Assembly (NCBI GenBank): GCA_023053545.1
Contig: JAKZAN010000058.1
Coordinates: forward strand, 124,001-188,000
Length of the DNA: 64,000 nt
Direction of reading: 5' to 3'
From: Lepidurus packardi
Taxonomy: Eukaryota; Arthropoda; Branchiopoda; Notostraca; Triopsidae
Shown piece after piece: positions 29,726 to 45,262 of this stretch; within the stretch, counting starts at the first letter, position 1; each line of letters starts with the position of its first letter. The notes under the pieces were generated by a model. It made no database searches. It was given only the letters and a program-made list of their open reading frames with translations, and was not told the DNA's origin. Made by a program: the position numbers and the translations under genes.

Positions 29726-32700
29726 CCTTACGGAATGAATTAATTCCTTTCGGACTGAATTAATACCTTACGGACTTAATTAATTCCTTACGGACTTAAT
29801 TAATTCACTACGGACTGAATTAATAGATTACAGACTGAATTAAATCCTTACGGACAGAATTAATTCCTTACGGACTGAATTAATTCCTTACGGACTGAAT
29901 TAATTCCTTACGGACTGAATTAATTCCTTACGGACTGAATTATTTCCTTACGGACTGAATTAATTCTTTAGGATTGATTGAATTCCTTTCTTACCGAATT
30001 AATTCCTTACGGACTGAATTAATTCCTTACGGACTGAATTAATTCCTTACGGACTGAATTAATTCCTTACGGACTGAATTAATTCCTTACGGACTGAATT
30101 AATACCTTACGGACTGAATTAAATCCTTACGGACTGAACTAATTCCTTACGGACTGAATTAATTCTTTAGGATTGATTGAATTCCTTTCTTACGGAATTA
30201 ATTCCTTACGGACTGAATTAATTCCTTACGGACTGAATTAATTCCTTACGGACTTAATTATTTCCTTACGGACTGAATTAATTCTTTAGGATTGATTGAA
30301 TTCCTTTCTTACTGAATTAATTCCTTACGGACTGAATTAATTCCTTGCGGACTGAATTAATTCATTACCGACATAATTAAATCCTTACAGACTGAAATTA
30401 TTCCTTATGGACTTAACTAATTCCGTAAGGAATGAATTAATTAATTACGGACTGAAATAATTCCTTACGGACTGAATTAATTCCTTACGGACTGAATTAA
30501 TTCCTTACGGACTGAATTAATTCCTTACGGACTGAATTAATTCCTTACGGACGGTATTAATTCCTTTCTTACTGAATTAATTCCTTAAGGACTGAATTAA
30601 TTCCTTAATTAATTCCTTACGGACTGAATTAATTTCATACGGACTGAATTAATTCATTACGGACTTAATTAATGAAATACGGACTGAATTAATTCATTAC
30701 GGACTGAATTAATTCATTACGGACTGAATTAATTCTTTAGGATTGATTGAATTCCTTTCTTACTGAATTAATTCCTTACGGACTGAATTAATTCCTTACG
30801 GACTTAATTAATTCCGTAAGGAATGAATTAATTAATTACGGACTGAAATAATTCCTTACGGAATGAATTAATTCCTTACGGACTGAAATAATTCCTTACG
30901 GAATGAATTAATTCCTTACGGACTTCATTAATTCCTTTCGGACTGAATTAATACCTTACGGACTTAATTAATTCCTTACGGACTTAATTAATTCACTACG
31001 GACTGAATTAATACCTTACGGACTGAATTAAATCCTTACGGACAGAATTAATTCCTTACGGACTGAACTAATTCCTTACGGACTGAATTAATTAATTACG
31101 GACTGAATTAATTCCTTACGGACTGAATTATTTCCTTACGGACTGAATTAATTCTTTAGGATTGATTGAATTCCTTTCTTACCGAATTAATTCCTTACGG
31201 ACTGAATTAATTCCTTACGGACTGAATTAATTCCTTACGGACTGAATTAATACCTTACGGACTGAATTAAATCCTTACGGACTGAATTAATTCCTTACGG
31301 ACTGAATTAATTCCTTACGGACTGAATTAATTCCTTACGGACTGAATTAATTCCTTACGGACTGAATTAATTCCTTACGGACTGAATTAATTCCTTACGG
31401 ACTGAATTATTTCCTTACGGACTGAATTAATTCTTTAGGATTGATTGAATTCCTTTCTTACGGAATTAATTCCTTACGGACTGAATTAATTCCTTACGGA
31501 CTGAATTAATTCCTTACGGACTTAATTATTTCCTTACGGACTGAATTAATTCTTTAGGATTGATTGAATTCCTTTCTTACTGAATTAATTCCTTACGGAC
31601 TGAATTAATTCCTTGCGGACTGAATTAATTCATTACCGACATAATTAAATCCTTACAGACTGAAATTATTCCTTATGGACTTAACTAATTCCGTAAGGAA
31701 TGAATTAATTAATTACGGACTGAAATAATTCCTTACGGACTGAATTAATTCCTTACGGACTGAATTAATTCCTTACGGACCGAATTAATTCCTTACGGAC
31801 TGTATTAATTCCTTTCTTACTGAATTAATTCCTTAAGGACTGAATTAATTTCATACGGACTGAATTAATTCATTACGGACTTAATTAATCCAATACGTAC
31901 TGAACTTATTCATTACGGACTTAATTATTTCCTTACGGACTGAATTAAGGATTGATTGAATTCCTTTCTTACTGACTTAATTCCTTACGGACTGAATTAA
32001 TTCCTTACGGACTTAATTAATTCCGTAAGGAATGAATTAATTAATTACGGACTGAAATAATTCCTTACGGACTGAATTAATTCCTTACGGACTGAATTAA
32101 TTCCTTACGGACTGAATTAATTCCTTACGGACTGAATTAATTCCTTACGGACTGAATTAATTCCTTACGGACTGTATTAATTCCTTTCTTACTGAATTAA
32201 TTCCTTAAGGACTGAATTAATTCCTTAATTAATTCCTTCCGGACTGAATTAATTTCATACGGACTGAATTAATTCATTACGGACTTAATTAATGAAATAC
32301 GTACTGAACTTATTCATTACGGACTGAATTATTTCCTTACGGACTGAATTAATTCTTTAGGATTGATTGAATTCCTTTCTTACTGAATTAATTCCTTACG
32401 GACTGAATTAATTCCTTACGGACTTAATTAATTCCGTAAGGAATGAATTAATTAATTACGGACTGAAATAATTCCTTACGGAATGAATTAATTCCTTACG
32501 GACTTCATTAATTCCTTTCGGACTGAATTAATACCTTACGGACTTAATTAATTCCTTACGGACTTAATTAATTCACTACGGACTGAATTAATACCTTACG
32601 GACTGAATTAATTCCTTACGGACTGAATTAATTCCTTACGGACTTAATTATTTCCTTACGGACTGAATTAATTCTTTAGGATTGATTGAATTCCTTTCTT

Positions 32701-35225
32701 ACTGAATTAATTCCTTACGGACTGAATTAATTCCTTGCGGACTGAATTAATTCATTACCGACATAATTAAATCCTTACAGACTGAAATTATTCCTTATGG
32801 ACTTAACTAATTCCGTAAGGAATGAATTAATTAATTACGGACTGAAATAATTCCTTACGGACTGAATTAATTCCTTACGGACTGAATTAATTCCTTACGG
32901 ACTGAATTAATTCCTTACGGACTGAATTAATTCCTTACGGACTGTATTAATTCCTTTCTTACTCAATTAATTCCTTAAGGACTGAATTAATTTCATACGG
33001 ACTGAATTAATTCATTACGGACTTAATTAATCCAATACGTACTGAACTTATTCATTACGGACTGAATTATTTCCTTACGGACTGAATTAATTCTTTAGGA
33101 TTGATTGAATTCCTTTCTTACTGAATTAATTCCTTACGGACTGAATTAATTCCTTACGGACTTAATTAATTCCGTAAGGAATGAATTAATTACGGACTGA
33201 AATAATTCCTTACGGAATGAATTAATTCCTTACGGACTTCATTAATTCCTTACGGACTGAATTAATACCTTACGGACTTAATTAATTCCTTACGGACTGA
33301 ATTAATTCCTTACGGACTGAATTAATACCTTACGGACTGAATTATTTCCTTACGGACAGAATTAATTCCTTACGGACTGAATTAATTCCTTACGGACTTA
33401 ATTATTTCCTTACGGACTGAATTAATTCTTTAGGATTGATTGAATTCCTTTCTTACTGAATTAATTCCTTACGGACTGAATTAATTCCTTACGGACTTAA
33501 TTAATTCCGTAAGGAATGAATTAATTAATTACGGACTGAAATAATTCCTTACGGAATGAATTAATTCCTTACGGACTTCATTAATTCCTTTCGGACTGAA
33601 TTAATACCTTACGGACTTAATTAATTCCTTACGGACTTAATTAATTCACTACGGACTGAATTAATACCTTACGGACTGAATTAAATGCTTACGGACAGAA
33701 TTAATTCCTTACGGACTTAATTAATTCCTCACGGACTGAATTAATTCCTTACGGACTTAATTAATTCCGTAAGGAATGAATTAATTAATTACGGACTGAA
33801 ATAATTCCTTACGGACTGAATTAATTACTTAAGGACTGAATTAATTCCTTAATTAATTCTTTAGGATTGATTGAATTCCTTTCTTACCGAATTAATTCCT
33901 TACGGACTGAATTAATTCCTTACGTACTTATGTAATTCCTTACGGTCTGAATTAATTCCGTACGGATTTTATTAATTACTTACGGACTGAATTAATTCCT
34001 TACGGATTTAATTAATTCCTTACGGACTGAATTAATTCCTTACGGACTGAATTAATTCCTTACGGACTGAATTATTTATTTACGGACTGAATTAATTCTT
34101 TAGGATTGATTGAATTCCTTTCTTACCGAATTAATTCCTTACGGACTGAATTAATTCCTTACGGACTGAATTAATTCCTTACGGACTGAATTAATTCCTT
34201 ACGGACTGAATTAATTCCTTACGGACTGAATTAATACCTTACGGACTGAATTAAATCCTTACGGACTGAATTAATTCCTTACGGACTGAATTAATTCCTT
34301 ACGGACTGAAATAATTCCTTACTGACTGAATTAATTCCTTACGGACTGAATTAATTCCTTACGGACTGAATTAATTCTTTACGGACTTAATTAATTCCTT
34401 ACGTACTTAATTAATTCCTTACGGTCTGAATTAATTCCGTACGGATTTTATTAACTACTTACGGACTGAATTAATTCCTTACGGACTTAATTAATTCCTT
34501 ACGGACTTAATTAATTCCTTACGGACTGAATTAATTCCTTACGGACTGAATTATTTCCTTACGGACTTAATTAATTCTTTAGGATTGATTGAATTCCTTT
34601 CTTACTGAATTAATTCCTTACGGACTGAATTAATTCCTTACGGACTGAATTAATTCATTACGGACTGAATTAATTCCTTACGGACTGAATTAATTCCTTA
34701 CGGACTGTATTAATTCCTTTCTTACTGAATTAATTCCTTACGGACTGAATTAATTCCTTAATTAATTCCTTACGGACTGAATTAATTTCATACCGACTGA
34801 ATTAATTCATTACGGACTTAATTAATCCAATACGTACTGAACTTATTCATTACGGACTGAATTAATTCCTTACGGACTGAATTAATTCCTTACGGACTGA
34901 AGTAATACCTAACGGACTGAATTAATACCTTACGGACTGAATTAATTCCTTACGGACTGAATTAATACGTTACGGACTGAATTAATTCCTTACGGACAGA
35001 ATTAATTCTTTACGGACTGAATTAATTCCTTACGGACTTAATTAATTCCTCACGGACTGAATTAATTCCTTACGGACTGAATTAATTCCTTACGGACTGA
35101 ATTAATTCCTTACGCACTGAATTAATTCTTTACTTACTGAATTAATTCCTTACGGACTGAATCAATTCCTTAATTAATTCCTTACGGACTGTATTAATTT
35201 CCTTTCTTACTGAATTAATTCCTTA
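29726..35225 (+). repeat. 5.5-kb duplicated block, copy B
   Basis: Second copy of the block at 24187-29689. The only difference noted is a 4-bp deletion at ~33186 (GAATTAATTACGG against GAATTAATTAATTACGG near 27650). The two copies are separated by ~36 bp of AAGTAATACCTAACGG-type monomers, at 29690-29725. Such similarity over 5.5 kb implies a very recent duplication or gene conversion, or an assembly duplication. Confidence 0.85.
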
Positions 35226-36152
35226 AGGACTGAATTAATTCCTTAATTAATTCCTTACGTACTTAATTAATTCCTTACGGTCTGAATTAATTCCGTACGG
35301 ATTTAATTAATTCCTTACGGACTGAATTAATTCCTTACGGACTGAATTAATTCCTTACGGACTGAATTATTTCCTTACGGACTGAATTAATTCTTTAGGA
35401 TTGATTGAATTCCTTTCTTACCGAATTAATTCCTTACGGACTGAATTAATACCTTACGGACTGAATTAATTTCATACGGACTGAATTAATTCATTACGGA
35501 CTTAATTAATCCAATACGTACTGAACTTATTCATTACGGACTGAATTAATTCCTTACGGACTGAATTAATTCCTTACGGACTGAAGTAATACCTAACGGA
35601 CTGAATTAATACCTTACGGACTGAATTAATTCCTTACGGACTGAATTAATACGTTACGGACTGAATTAATTCCTTACGGACAGAATTAATTCTTTACGGA
35701 CTGAATTAATTCCTTACGGACTTAATTAATTCCTCACGGACTGAATTAATTCCTTACGGACTGAATTAATTCCTTACGGACTGAATTAATTCCTTACGCA
35801 CTGAATTAATTCTTTACTTACTGAATTAATTCCTTACGGACTGAATCAATTCCTTAATTAATTCCTTACGGACTGTATTAATTTCCTTTCTTACTGAATT
35901 AATTCCTTAAGGACTGAATTAATTCCTTAATTAATTCCTTACGTACTTAATTAATTCCTTACGGTCTGAATTAATTCCTCACGGATTTAATTAATTCCTT
36001 ACGGACTGAATTAATTCCTTACGGACTGAATTAATTCCTTACGGACTGAATTATTTCCTTACGGACTGAATTAATTCTTTAGGATTGATTGAATTCCTTT
36101 CTTACCGAATTAATTCCTTACGGACTGAATTAATACCTTACGGACTGAATTA
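34785..36152 (+). repeat. tandem duplication, period 684 bp
   Basis: Copies ~34785-35468 and ~35469-36152. Markers at offset 684 are AGTAATACCTAACGG (34901 and 35585) and TACTTACTGAATT (35131 and 35815). One visible difference is CCGTACGGATTT near 35292 against CCTCACGGATTT near 35976. The first copy is also the tail of the 5.5-kb block copy B, another case of nesting. Confidence 0.75.
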
Positions 36153-39100
36153 AATCCTTACAGACTGAATTAATTCCTTACGGACTGAATAAATTCCTTA
36201 CGGACTGAAATAATTCCTTACTGACTGAATTAATTCCTTACGGACTGAATTAATTCCTTACGGACTGAATTAATTCTTTACGGACTTAATTAATTCCTTA
36301 CGTACTTATGTAATTCCTTACGGTCTGAATTAATTCCGTACGGATTTTATTAACTACTTACGGACTGAATTAATTCCTTACGGACTGAATTAATTCCTTA
36401 CGGACTGAATTAATTCCTTACGGACTGAATTAATTCCTTACGGACTGAATTATTTCCTTTCGGACTCAATTAATTCTTTATGATTGATTGAATTCCTTTC
36501 TTACTGAACTATATTCATACGGACTGAATTAACTCATTACGGACTTAATTAATCCATTACGGACTGAATTAATTTCTTACGGACTGAATCAATTTCTTAC
36601 GGACTGAATTAAATCCTTACGGACAGAATTAATTCCTTACGGACTGAATTAATTCCTTACGCACTGAATTAATTCTTTACTTACTGAATTAATTCCTTAC
36701 GGACTGAATCAATTCCTTAATTAATTCCTTACGGACTGAATCAATTCCTTAATTAATTCCTTACGGACTGTATTAATTCCTTTCTTACTGAATTAATTCC
36801 TTAAGGACTGAATTAATTCCTTAATTAATTCCTTACGGACTGAATTAATTTCATACGGACTGAATTAATTCATTAGGACTTAATTAATCCAATACGTACT
36901 GAACTTATTCATTACGGACTGAATTATTTCCTTACGGACTGAATTAATTCTTTAGGATTGATTGAATTCCTTTCTTACTGAATTAATTCCTTACGGACTG
37001 AATTAATTCCTTACGGACTTAATTAATTCCGTAAGGAATGAATTAATTCATTACGGACTGAAATAATTCCTTACGGAATGAATTAATTCCTTACGGACTT
37101 CATTAATTCCTTTCGGACTGAATTAATACCTTACGGACTTAATTAATTCCTTACGGACTTAATTAATTCACTACGGACTGAATTAATACCTTACGGACTG
37201 AATTAAATCCTTACGGACAGAATTAATTCCTTACGGACTGAATTAATTCCTTACGGACTTAATTATTTCCTTACGGACTGAATTAATTCTTTAGGATTGA
37301 TTGAATTCCTTTCTTACTGAATTAATTCCTTACGGACTGAATTAATTCCCTACGGACTGAATTAATTCCTTACGGACTTAATTAATTCCGTAAGGAATGA
37401 ATTAATTAATTACGGACTGAAATAATTCCTTACGGACTGAATTAATTCCTTAATTAATTCCTTACGGACTGAATTAATTTCATACGGACTGAATTAATTC
37501 CTTACGGACTGAATTAATACCTTACGGACTGAATTAAATCCTTACGGACTGAATTAATTCCTTACGGACTGAATTAATTCCTTACGGACTGAATTAATTC
37601 CTTACGGTCTGAATTAATTCCTTACGGACTGATTTAATTCCTTACGGACTGAATTATTTCCTTACGGACTGAATTAATTCTTTAGGATTGATTGAATTCC
37701 TTTCTTACCGAATTAATTCCTTACGGACTGAATTAATTCCTTACGGACTTAATTAATTCCTTACGGACTTAATTATTTCCTTACGGACTGAATTAATTCT
37801 TTAGGATTGATTGAATTCCTTTCTTACTGAATTAATTCCTTACGGACTGAATTAATTCCTTACGGACTGAATTAATTCCTTACGGACTTAATTAATTCCG
37901 TAAGGAATGAATTAATTAATTACGGACTGAAATAATTCCTTACGGACTGAATTAATTACTTACGGACTGAATTAATTCCTTAATTAATTCCTTACGGACT
38001 GAATTAATTTCATACGGACTGAATTAATTCCTTACGGACTGAATTAATTCCTTACTGACTGAATTAATTCCTTACGGACTGAATTAATTCCTTACGTACT
38101 TATGTAATTCCTTACGGTCTGAATTAATTCCGTACGGTCTGAATTAATTCCGTACGGATTTTATTAATTACTTACGGATTTAATTAATTCCTTACGGACT
38201 GAATTAATTCCTTACGGACTGAATTAATTCCTTACGGACTGAATTATTTCCTTACGGACTGAATTAATTCTTTAGGATTGATTGAATTCCTTTCTTACCG
38301 AATTAATTCCTTACGGACTGAATTAATTCCTTACGTACTTATGTAATTAATTACGGTCTGAATTAATTCCGTATGGATTTTATTAATTACTTACGGACTG
38401 AATTAATTCCTTACGGATTTAATTAATTCCTTACGGACTGAATTAATTCCTTACGGACTGAATTAATTCCTTACGGACTGAATTATTTCCTTACGGACTG
38501 AATTAATTCTTTAGGATTGATTGAATTCCTTTCTTACCGAATTAATTCCTTACGGACTGAATTAATTCCTTACGGACCGAATTAATTCCTTACGGACTGA
38601 ATTAATTCCTTACGGACTGAATTAATTCCTTACGGACTGAATTAATACCTTACGGACTGAATTAAATCCTTACGGACTGAATTAATTCCTTACGGACTGA
38701 ATTAATTCCTTACGGACTGAAATAATTCCTTACTGACTGAATTAATTCCTTACGGACTGAATTAATTCCTTACGGACTGAATTAATTCTTTACGGACTTA
38801 ATTAATTCCTTACGTACTTAATTAATTCCTTACGGTCTGAATTAATTCCGTACGGATTTTATTAATTACTTACGGACTGAATTAATTCCTTACGGACTTA
38901 ATTAATTCCTTACGGACTGAATTAATTCCTTACGGACTGAATTAATTCCTTGCGGACTGAATTATTTCCTTACGGACTGAATTAATTCTTTAGGATTGAT
39001 TGAATTCCTTTCTTACTGAATTAATTCCTTACGGACTGAATTAATTCCTTACGGACTGAATTAATTCATTACGGACTGAATTAATTCCTTACGGACTGAA

Positions 39101-42100
39101 TTAATTCCTTACGGACTGTATTAATTCCTTTCTTACTGAATTAATTCCTTACGGACTGAATTAATTCCTTAATTAATTCCTTACGGACTGAATTAATTTC
39201 ATACGGACTGAATTAATTCATTACGGACTTAATTAATCCAATACGTACTGAACTTATTCATTACGGACTGAATTAATTCCTTACGGACTGAATTAATTCC
39301 TTACGGACTGAAGTAATACCTAACGGACTGAATTAATACCTTACGGACTGAATTAATTCCTTACGGACTGAATTAATACGTTACGGACTGAATTAATTCC
39401 TTACGGACAGAATTAATTCTTTACGGACTGAATTAATTCCTTACGGACTTAATTAATTCCTCACGGACTGAATTAATTCCTTACGGACTGAATTAATTCC
39501 TTACGGACTGAATTAATTCCTTACGCACTGAATTAATTCTTTACTTACTGAATTAATTCCTTACGGACTGAATCAATTCCTTAATTAATTCCTTACGGAC
39601 TGTATTAATTTCCTTTCTTACTGAATTAATTCCTTAAGGACTGAATTAATTCCTTAATTAATTCCTTACGTACTTAATTAATTCCTTACGGTCTGAATTA
39701 ATTCCGTACGGACTGAAGTAATACCTAACGGACTGAATTAATACCTTACGGACTGAATTAATTCCTTACGGACTGAATTAATACGTTACGGACTGAATTA
39801 ATTCCTTACGGACTGAATTAATTCCTTACGGACTGAAGTAATACCTAACGGACTGAATTAATACCTTACGGACTGAATTAATTCCTTACGGACTGAATTA
39901 ATACGTTACGGACTGAATTAATTCCTTACGGACAGAATTAATTCTTTACGGACTGAATTAATTCCTTACGGACTTAATTAATTCCTCACGGACTGAATTA
40001 ATTCCTTACGGACTGAATTAATTCCTTACGGACTGAATTAATTCCTTACGCACTGAATTAATTCTTTACTTACTGAATTAATTCCTTACGGACTGAATCA
40101 ATTCCTTAATTAATTCCTTACGGACTGTATTAATTTCCTTTCTTACTGAATTAATTCCTTAAGGACTGAATTAATTCCTTAATTAATTCCTTACGTACTT
40201 AATTAATTCCTTACGGTCTGAATTAATTCCGTACGGATTTAATTAATTCCTTACGGACTGAATTAATTCCTTACGGACTGAATTAATTCCTTACGGACTG
40301 AATTATTTCCTTACGGACTGAATTAATTCTTTAGGATTGATTGAATTCCTTTCTTACCGAATTAATTCCTTACGGACTGAATTAATACCTTACGGACTGA
40401 ACTAAATCCTTACGGACTGAATTAATTCCTTACGGACTGAATAAATTCCTTACGGACTGAAATAATTCCTTACTGACTGAATTAATTCCTTACGGACTGA
40501 ATTAATTCCTTACGGACTGAATTAATTCTTTACGGACTTAATTAATTCCTTACGTACTTATGTAATTCCTTACGGTCTGAATTAATTCCGTACGGATTTT
40601 ATTAACTACTTACGGACTGAATTAATTCCTTACGGACTTAATTAATTCCTCACGGACTGAATTATATCCTTACGGACTGAATTAATTCCTTACGGACTGA
40701 ATTATTTCCTTTCGGACTGAATTAATTCTTTAGGATTGATTGAATTCCTTTCTTACTGAATTAATTTCATACGGACTGAATTAACTCATTACGGACTTAA
40801 TTAATCCATTACGGACTGAATTAATTTCTTACGGACTGAATCAATTTCTTACGGACTGAATTAAATCCTTACGGACAGAATTAATTCCTTACGGACTGAA
40901 TTAATTCCTTACGCACTGAATTAATTCTTTACTTACTGAATTAATTCCTTACGGACTGAATCAATTCCTTAATTAATTCCTTACGGACTGTATTAATTCC
41001 TTTCTTACTGAATTAATTCCTTAAGGACTGAATTAATTCCTTAATTAATTCCTTACGTACTTAATTAATTCCTTACGGTCTGAATTAATTCCGTACGGAT
41101 TTTATTAATTACTTACGGACTGAATTAATTCCTTACGGATTTAATTAATTCCTTACGGACTGAATTAATTCCTTACGGACTGAATTAATTCCTTACGGAC
41201 TGAATTATTTCCTTACGGACTGAATTAATTCTTTAGGATTGATTGAATTCCTTTCTTACCGAATTAATTCCTTACGGACTGAATTAATACCTTACGGACT
41301 GAATTAAATCCTTACGGACTGAATTAATTCCTTACGGACTGAATTAATTCCTTACGGACTGAAATAATTCCTTACTGACTGAATTAATTCCTTACGGACT
41401 GAATTAATTCCTTACGGACTGAATTAATTCTTTACGGACTTAATTAATTCCTTACAGACTGAAATTATTCCTTATGGACTTAACTAATTCCGTAAGGAAT
41501 GAATTAATTAATTACGGACTGAAATAATTCCTTACGGACTGAATTAATTCCTTACGGACTGAATTAATTCCTTACGGACTGAATTAATTCCTTACGGACT
41601 GAATTAATTCCTTACGGACTGTATTAATTCCTTTCTTACTGAATTAATTCCTTACGGACTGAATTAATTTCATACGGACTGAATTAATTCATTACGGACT
41701 TAATTAATCCAATACGTACTGAACTTATTCATTACGGACTGAATTAATTCCTTACGGACTGAATTAATTCCTTACGGACTGAATTAATTCCTTACGGACT
41801 GAATTAATACGTTACGGACTGAATTAATTCCTTACGGACAGAATTAATTCTTTACGGACTGAATTAATTCCTTACGGACTTAATTAATTCCTCACGGACT
41901 GAATTAATTCCTTACGGACTGAATTAATTCCTTACGGACTGAATTATTTCCTTTCGGACTGAATTAATTCTTTAGGATTGATTGAATTCCTTTCTTACTG
42001 AATTAATTTCATACGGACTGAATTAACTCATTACGGACTTAATTAATCCATTAAGGACTGAATTAATTTCTTACGGACTGAATCAATTTCTTACGGACTG

Positions 42101-42680
42101 AATTAAATCCTTACGGACAGAATTAATTCCTTACGGACTGAATTAATTCCTTACGCACTGAATTAATTCTTTACTTACTGAATTAATTCCTTACGGACTG
42201 AATCAATTCCTTAATTAATTCCTTACGGACTGTATTAATTCCTTTCTTACTGAATTAATTCCTTAAGGACGGAATTAATTCCTTAATTAATTCCTTACGG
42301 ACTGAATTAATTTCATACGGACTGAATTAATTCATTAGGACTTAATTAATCCAATACGTACTGAACTTATTCATTACGGACTGAATTATTTCCTTACGGA
42401 CTGAATTAATTCTTTAGGATTGATTGAATTCCTTTCTTACTGAATTAATTCCTTACGGACTGAATTAATTCCTTACGGACTTAATTAATTCCGTAAGGAA
42501 TGAATTAATTCATTACGGACTGAAATAATTCCTTACGGAATGAGTTAATTCCTTACGGACTTCATTAATTCCTTTCGGACTGAATTAATACCTTACGGAC
42601 TTAATTAATTCCTTACGGACTTAATTAATTCACTACGGACTGAATTAATACCTTACGGACTGAATTAAATCCTTACGGAC
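36152..42680 (+). repeat. satellite, long-range duplicated blocks
   Basis: Satellite with several dispersed duplicates rather than one simple tandem pair. The stretch ~36.67-38.98 kb is collinear with ~42.13-45.2 kb: CATTAGGACTTAATT at 36871 and 42333 (offset 5462), and ATTAATTACTTACGG at 37951 and 43421 (offset 5470). A block with AACTCATTACGG ... GAATCAATTTCTTACGG occurs near 36.52, 40.76 and 42.00 kb. Nothing other than satellite is visible. Confidence 0.75.
39711..39950 (+). repeat. six-monomer (120-bp) local duplication
   Basis: Two adjacent 120-bp copies, each beginning GACTGAAGTAATACCTAACG (39711 and 39831) and each including AATACGTTACGG. A single copy of the same string stands near 39308, 34896 and 35580, so the doubling is local. 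It is the smallest clean duplication step recognised here. Confidence 0.75.
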
Positions 42681-44873
42681 AGAATTAATTCCTTACTGAC
42701 TGAATTAATTCCTTACGGACTGAATTAATTCCTTACGTACTTATGTAATTCCTTACGGTCTGAATTAATTCCGTACGGATTTTATTAATTACTTACGGAC
42801 TGAATTAATTCCTTACGGATTTAATTAATTCCTTACGGACTGAATTAATTCCTTACGGACTGAATTAATTCCTTACGGACTGAATTATTTCCTTACGGAC
42901 TGAATTAATTCTTTAGGATTGATTGAATTCCTTTCTTACCGAATTAATTCCTTACGGACTGAATTAATTCCTTACGTACTTATGTAATTAATTACGGTCT
43001 GAATTAATTCCGTATGGATTTTATTAATTACTTACGGACTGAATTAATTCCTTACGGATTTAATTAATTCCTAACGGACTGAATTAATTCCTTACGGACT
43101 GAATTAATTCCTTACGGACTGAATTATTTCCTTACGGACTGAATTAATTCTTTAGGATTGATTGAATTCCTTTCTTACCGAATTAATTCCTTACGGACTG
43201 AATTAATTCCTTACGGACTTAATTATTTCCTTACGGACTGAATTAATTCTTTAGGATTGATTGAATTCCTTTCTTACTGAATTAATTCCTTACGGACTGA
43301 ATTAATTCCTTACGGACTGAATTAATTCCTTACGGACTGAATTAATTCCTTACGGACTTAATTAATTCCGTAAGGAATGAATTAATTAATTACGGACTGA
43401 AATAATTCCTTACGGACTGAATTAATTACTTACGGACTGAATTAATTCCTTAATTAATTCCTTACGGACTGAATTAATTTCATACGGACTGAATTAATTC
43501 CTTACGGACTGAATTAATTCCTTACTGACTGAATTAATTCCTTACGGACTGAATTAATTCCTTACGTACTTATGTAATTCCTTACGGTCTGAATTAATTC
43601 CGTACGGATTTTATTAATTACTTACGGACTGAATTAATTCCTTACGGATTTAATTAATTCCTTACGGACTGAATTAATTCCTTACGGACTGAATTAATTC
43701 CTTACGGACTGAATTATTTCCTTACGGACTGAATTAATTCTTTAGGATTGATTGAATTCCTTTCTTACCGAATTAATTCCTTACGGACTGAATTAATTCC
43801 TTACGTACTTATGTAATTAATTACGGTCTGAATTAATTCCGTATGGATTTTATTAATTACTTACGGACTGAATTAATTCCTTACGGATTTAATTAATTCC
43901 TAACGGACTGAATTAATTCCTTACGGACTGAATTAATTCCTTACGGACTGAATTATTTCCTTACGGACTGAATTAATTCTTTAGGATTGATTGAATTCCT
44001 TTCTTACCGAATTAATTCCTTACGGACTGAATTAATTCCTTACGGACTTAATTATTTCCTTACGGACTGAATTAATTCTTTAGGATTGATTGAATTCCTT
44101 TCTTACTGAATTAATTCCTTACGGACTGAATTAATTCCTTACGGACTGAATTAATTCCTTACGGACTGAATTAATTCCTTACGGACTTAATTAATTCCGT
44201 AAGGAATGAATTAATTAATTACGGACTGAAATAATTCCTTACGGACTGAATTAATTACTTACGGACTGAATTAATTCCTTAATTAATTCCTTACGGACTG
44301 AATTAATTTCATACGGACTGAATTAATTCCTTACGGACTGAATTAATTCCTTACTGACTGAATTAATTCCTTACGGACTGAATTAATTCCTTACGTACTT
44401 ATGTAATTCCTTACGGTCTGAATTAATTCCGTACGGATTTTATTAATTACTTACGGACTGAATTAATTCCTTACGGATTTAATTAATTCCTTACGGACTG
44501 AATTAATTCCTTACGGACTGAATTAATTCCTTACGGACTGAATTATTTCCTTACGGACTGAATTAATTCTTTAGGATTGATTGAATTCCTTTCTTACCGA
44601 ATTAATTCCTTACGGACTGAATTAATTCCTTACGTACTTATGTAATTAATTACGGTCTGAATTAATTCCGTATGGATTTTATTAATTACTTACGGACTGA
44701 ATTAATTCCTTACGGATTTAATTAATTCCTAACGGACTGAATTAATTCCTTACGGACTGAATTAATTCCTTACGGACTGAATTATTTCCTTACGGACTGA
44801 ATTAATTCTTTAGGATTGATTGAATTCCTTTCTTACCGAATTAATTCCTTACGGACTGAATTAATTCCTTACG
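42680..44873 (+). repeat. 829-bp higher-order repeat, ~2.6 copies
   Basis: Copies ~42680-43508, 43509-44337 and a partial 44338-44873. Offset 829 is constant for CCTTACTGAC (42691, 43520, 44349), TTATGTAATTCC (42741, 43570, 44399) and GTAATTAATTACGGTCTG (about 42980, 43810, 44639). The otherwise collinear block at ~36.67-38.98 kb has one copy of this unit, with an additional 20-bp CCGTACGG monomer near 38130. Confidence 0.8.
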
Positions 44874-45262
44874 GACCGAATTAATTCCTTACGGACTGAA
44901 TTAATTCCTTACGGACTGAATTAATTCCTTACGGACTGAATTAATACCTTACGGACTGAATTAAATCCTTACGGACTGAATTAATTCCTTACGGACTGAA
45001 TTAATTCCTTACGGACTGAAATAATTCCTTACTGACTGAATTAATTCCTTACGGACTGAATTAATTCCTTACGGACTGAATTAATTCTTTACGGACTTAA
45101 TTAATTCCTTACGTACTTAATTAATTCCTTACGGTCTGAATTAATTCCGTACGGATTTTATTAATTACTTACGGACTGAATTAATTCCTTACGGATTTAA
45201 TTAATTCCTTACGGACTGAATTAATTCCTTACGGACTGAATTAATTCCTTACGGACTGAATT

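Noticed and set aside
24187-35225. The 5.5-kb pair as proof of biological duplication
   Set aside because: An assembly duplication gives the same picture; without reads I list it only as an observation.
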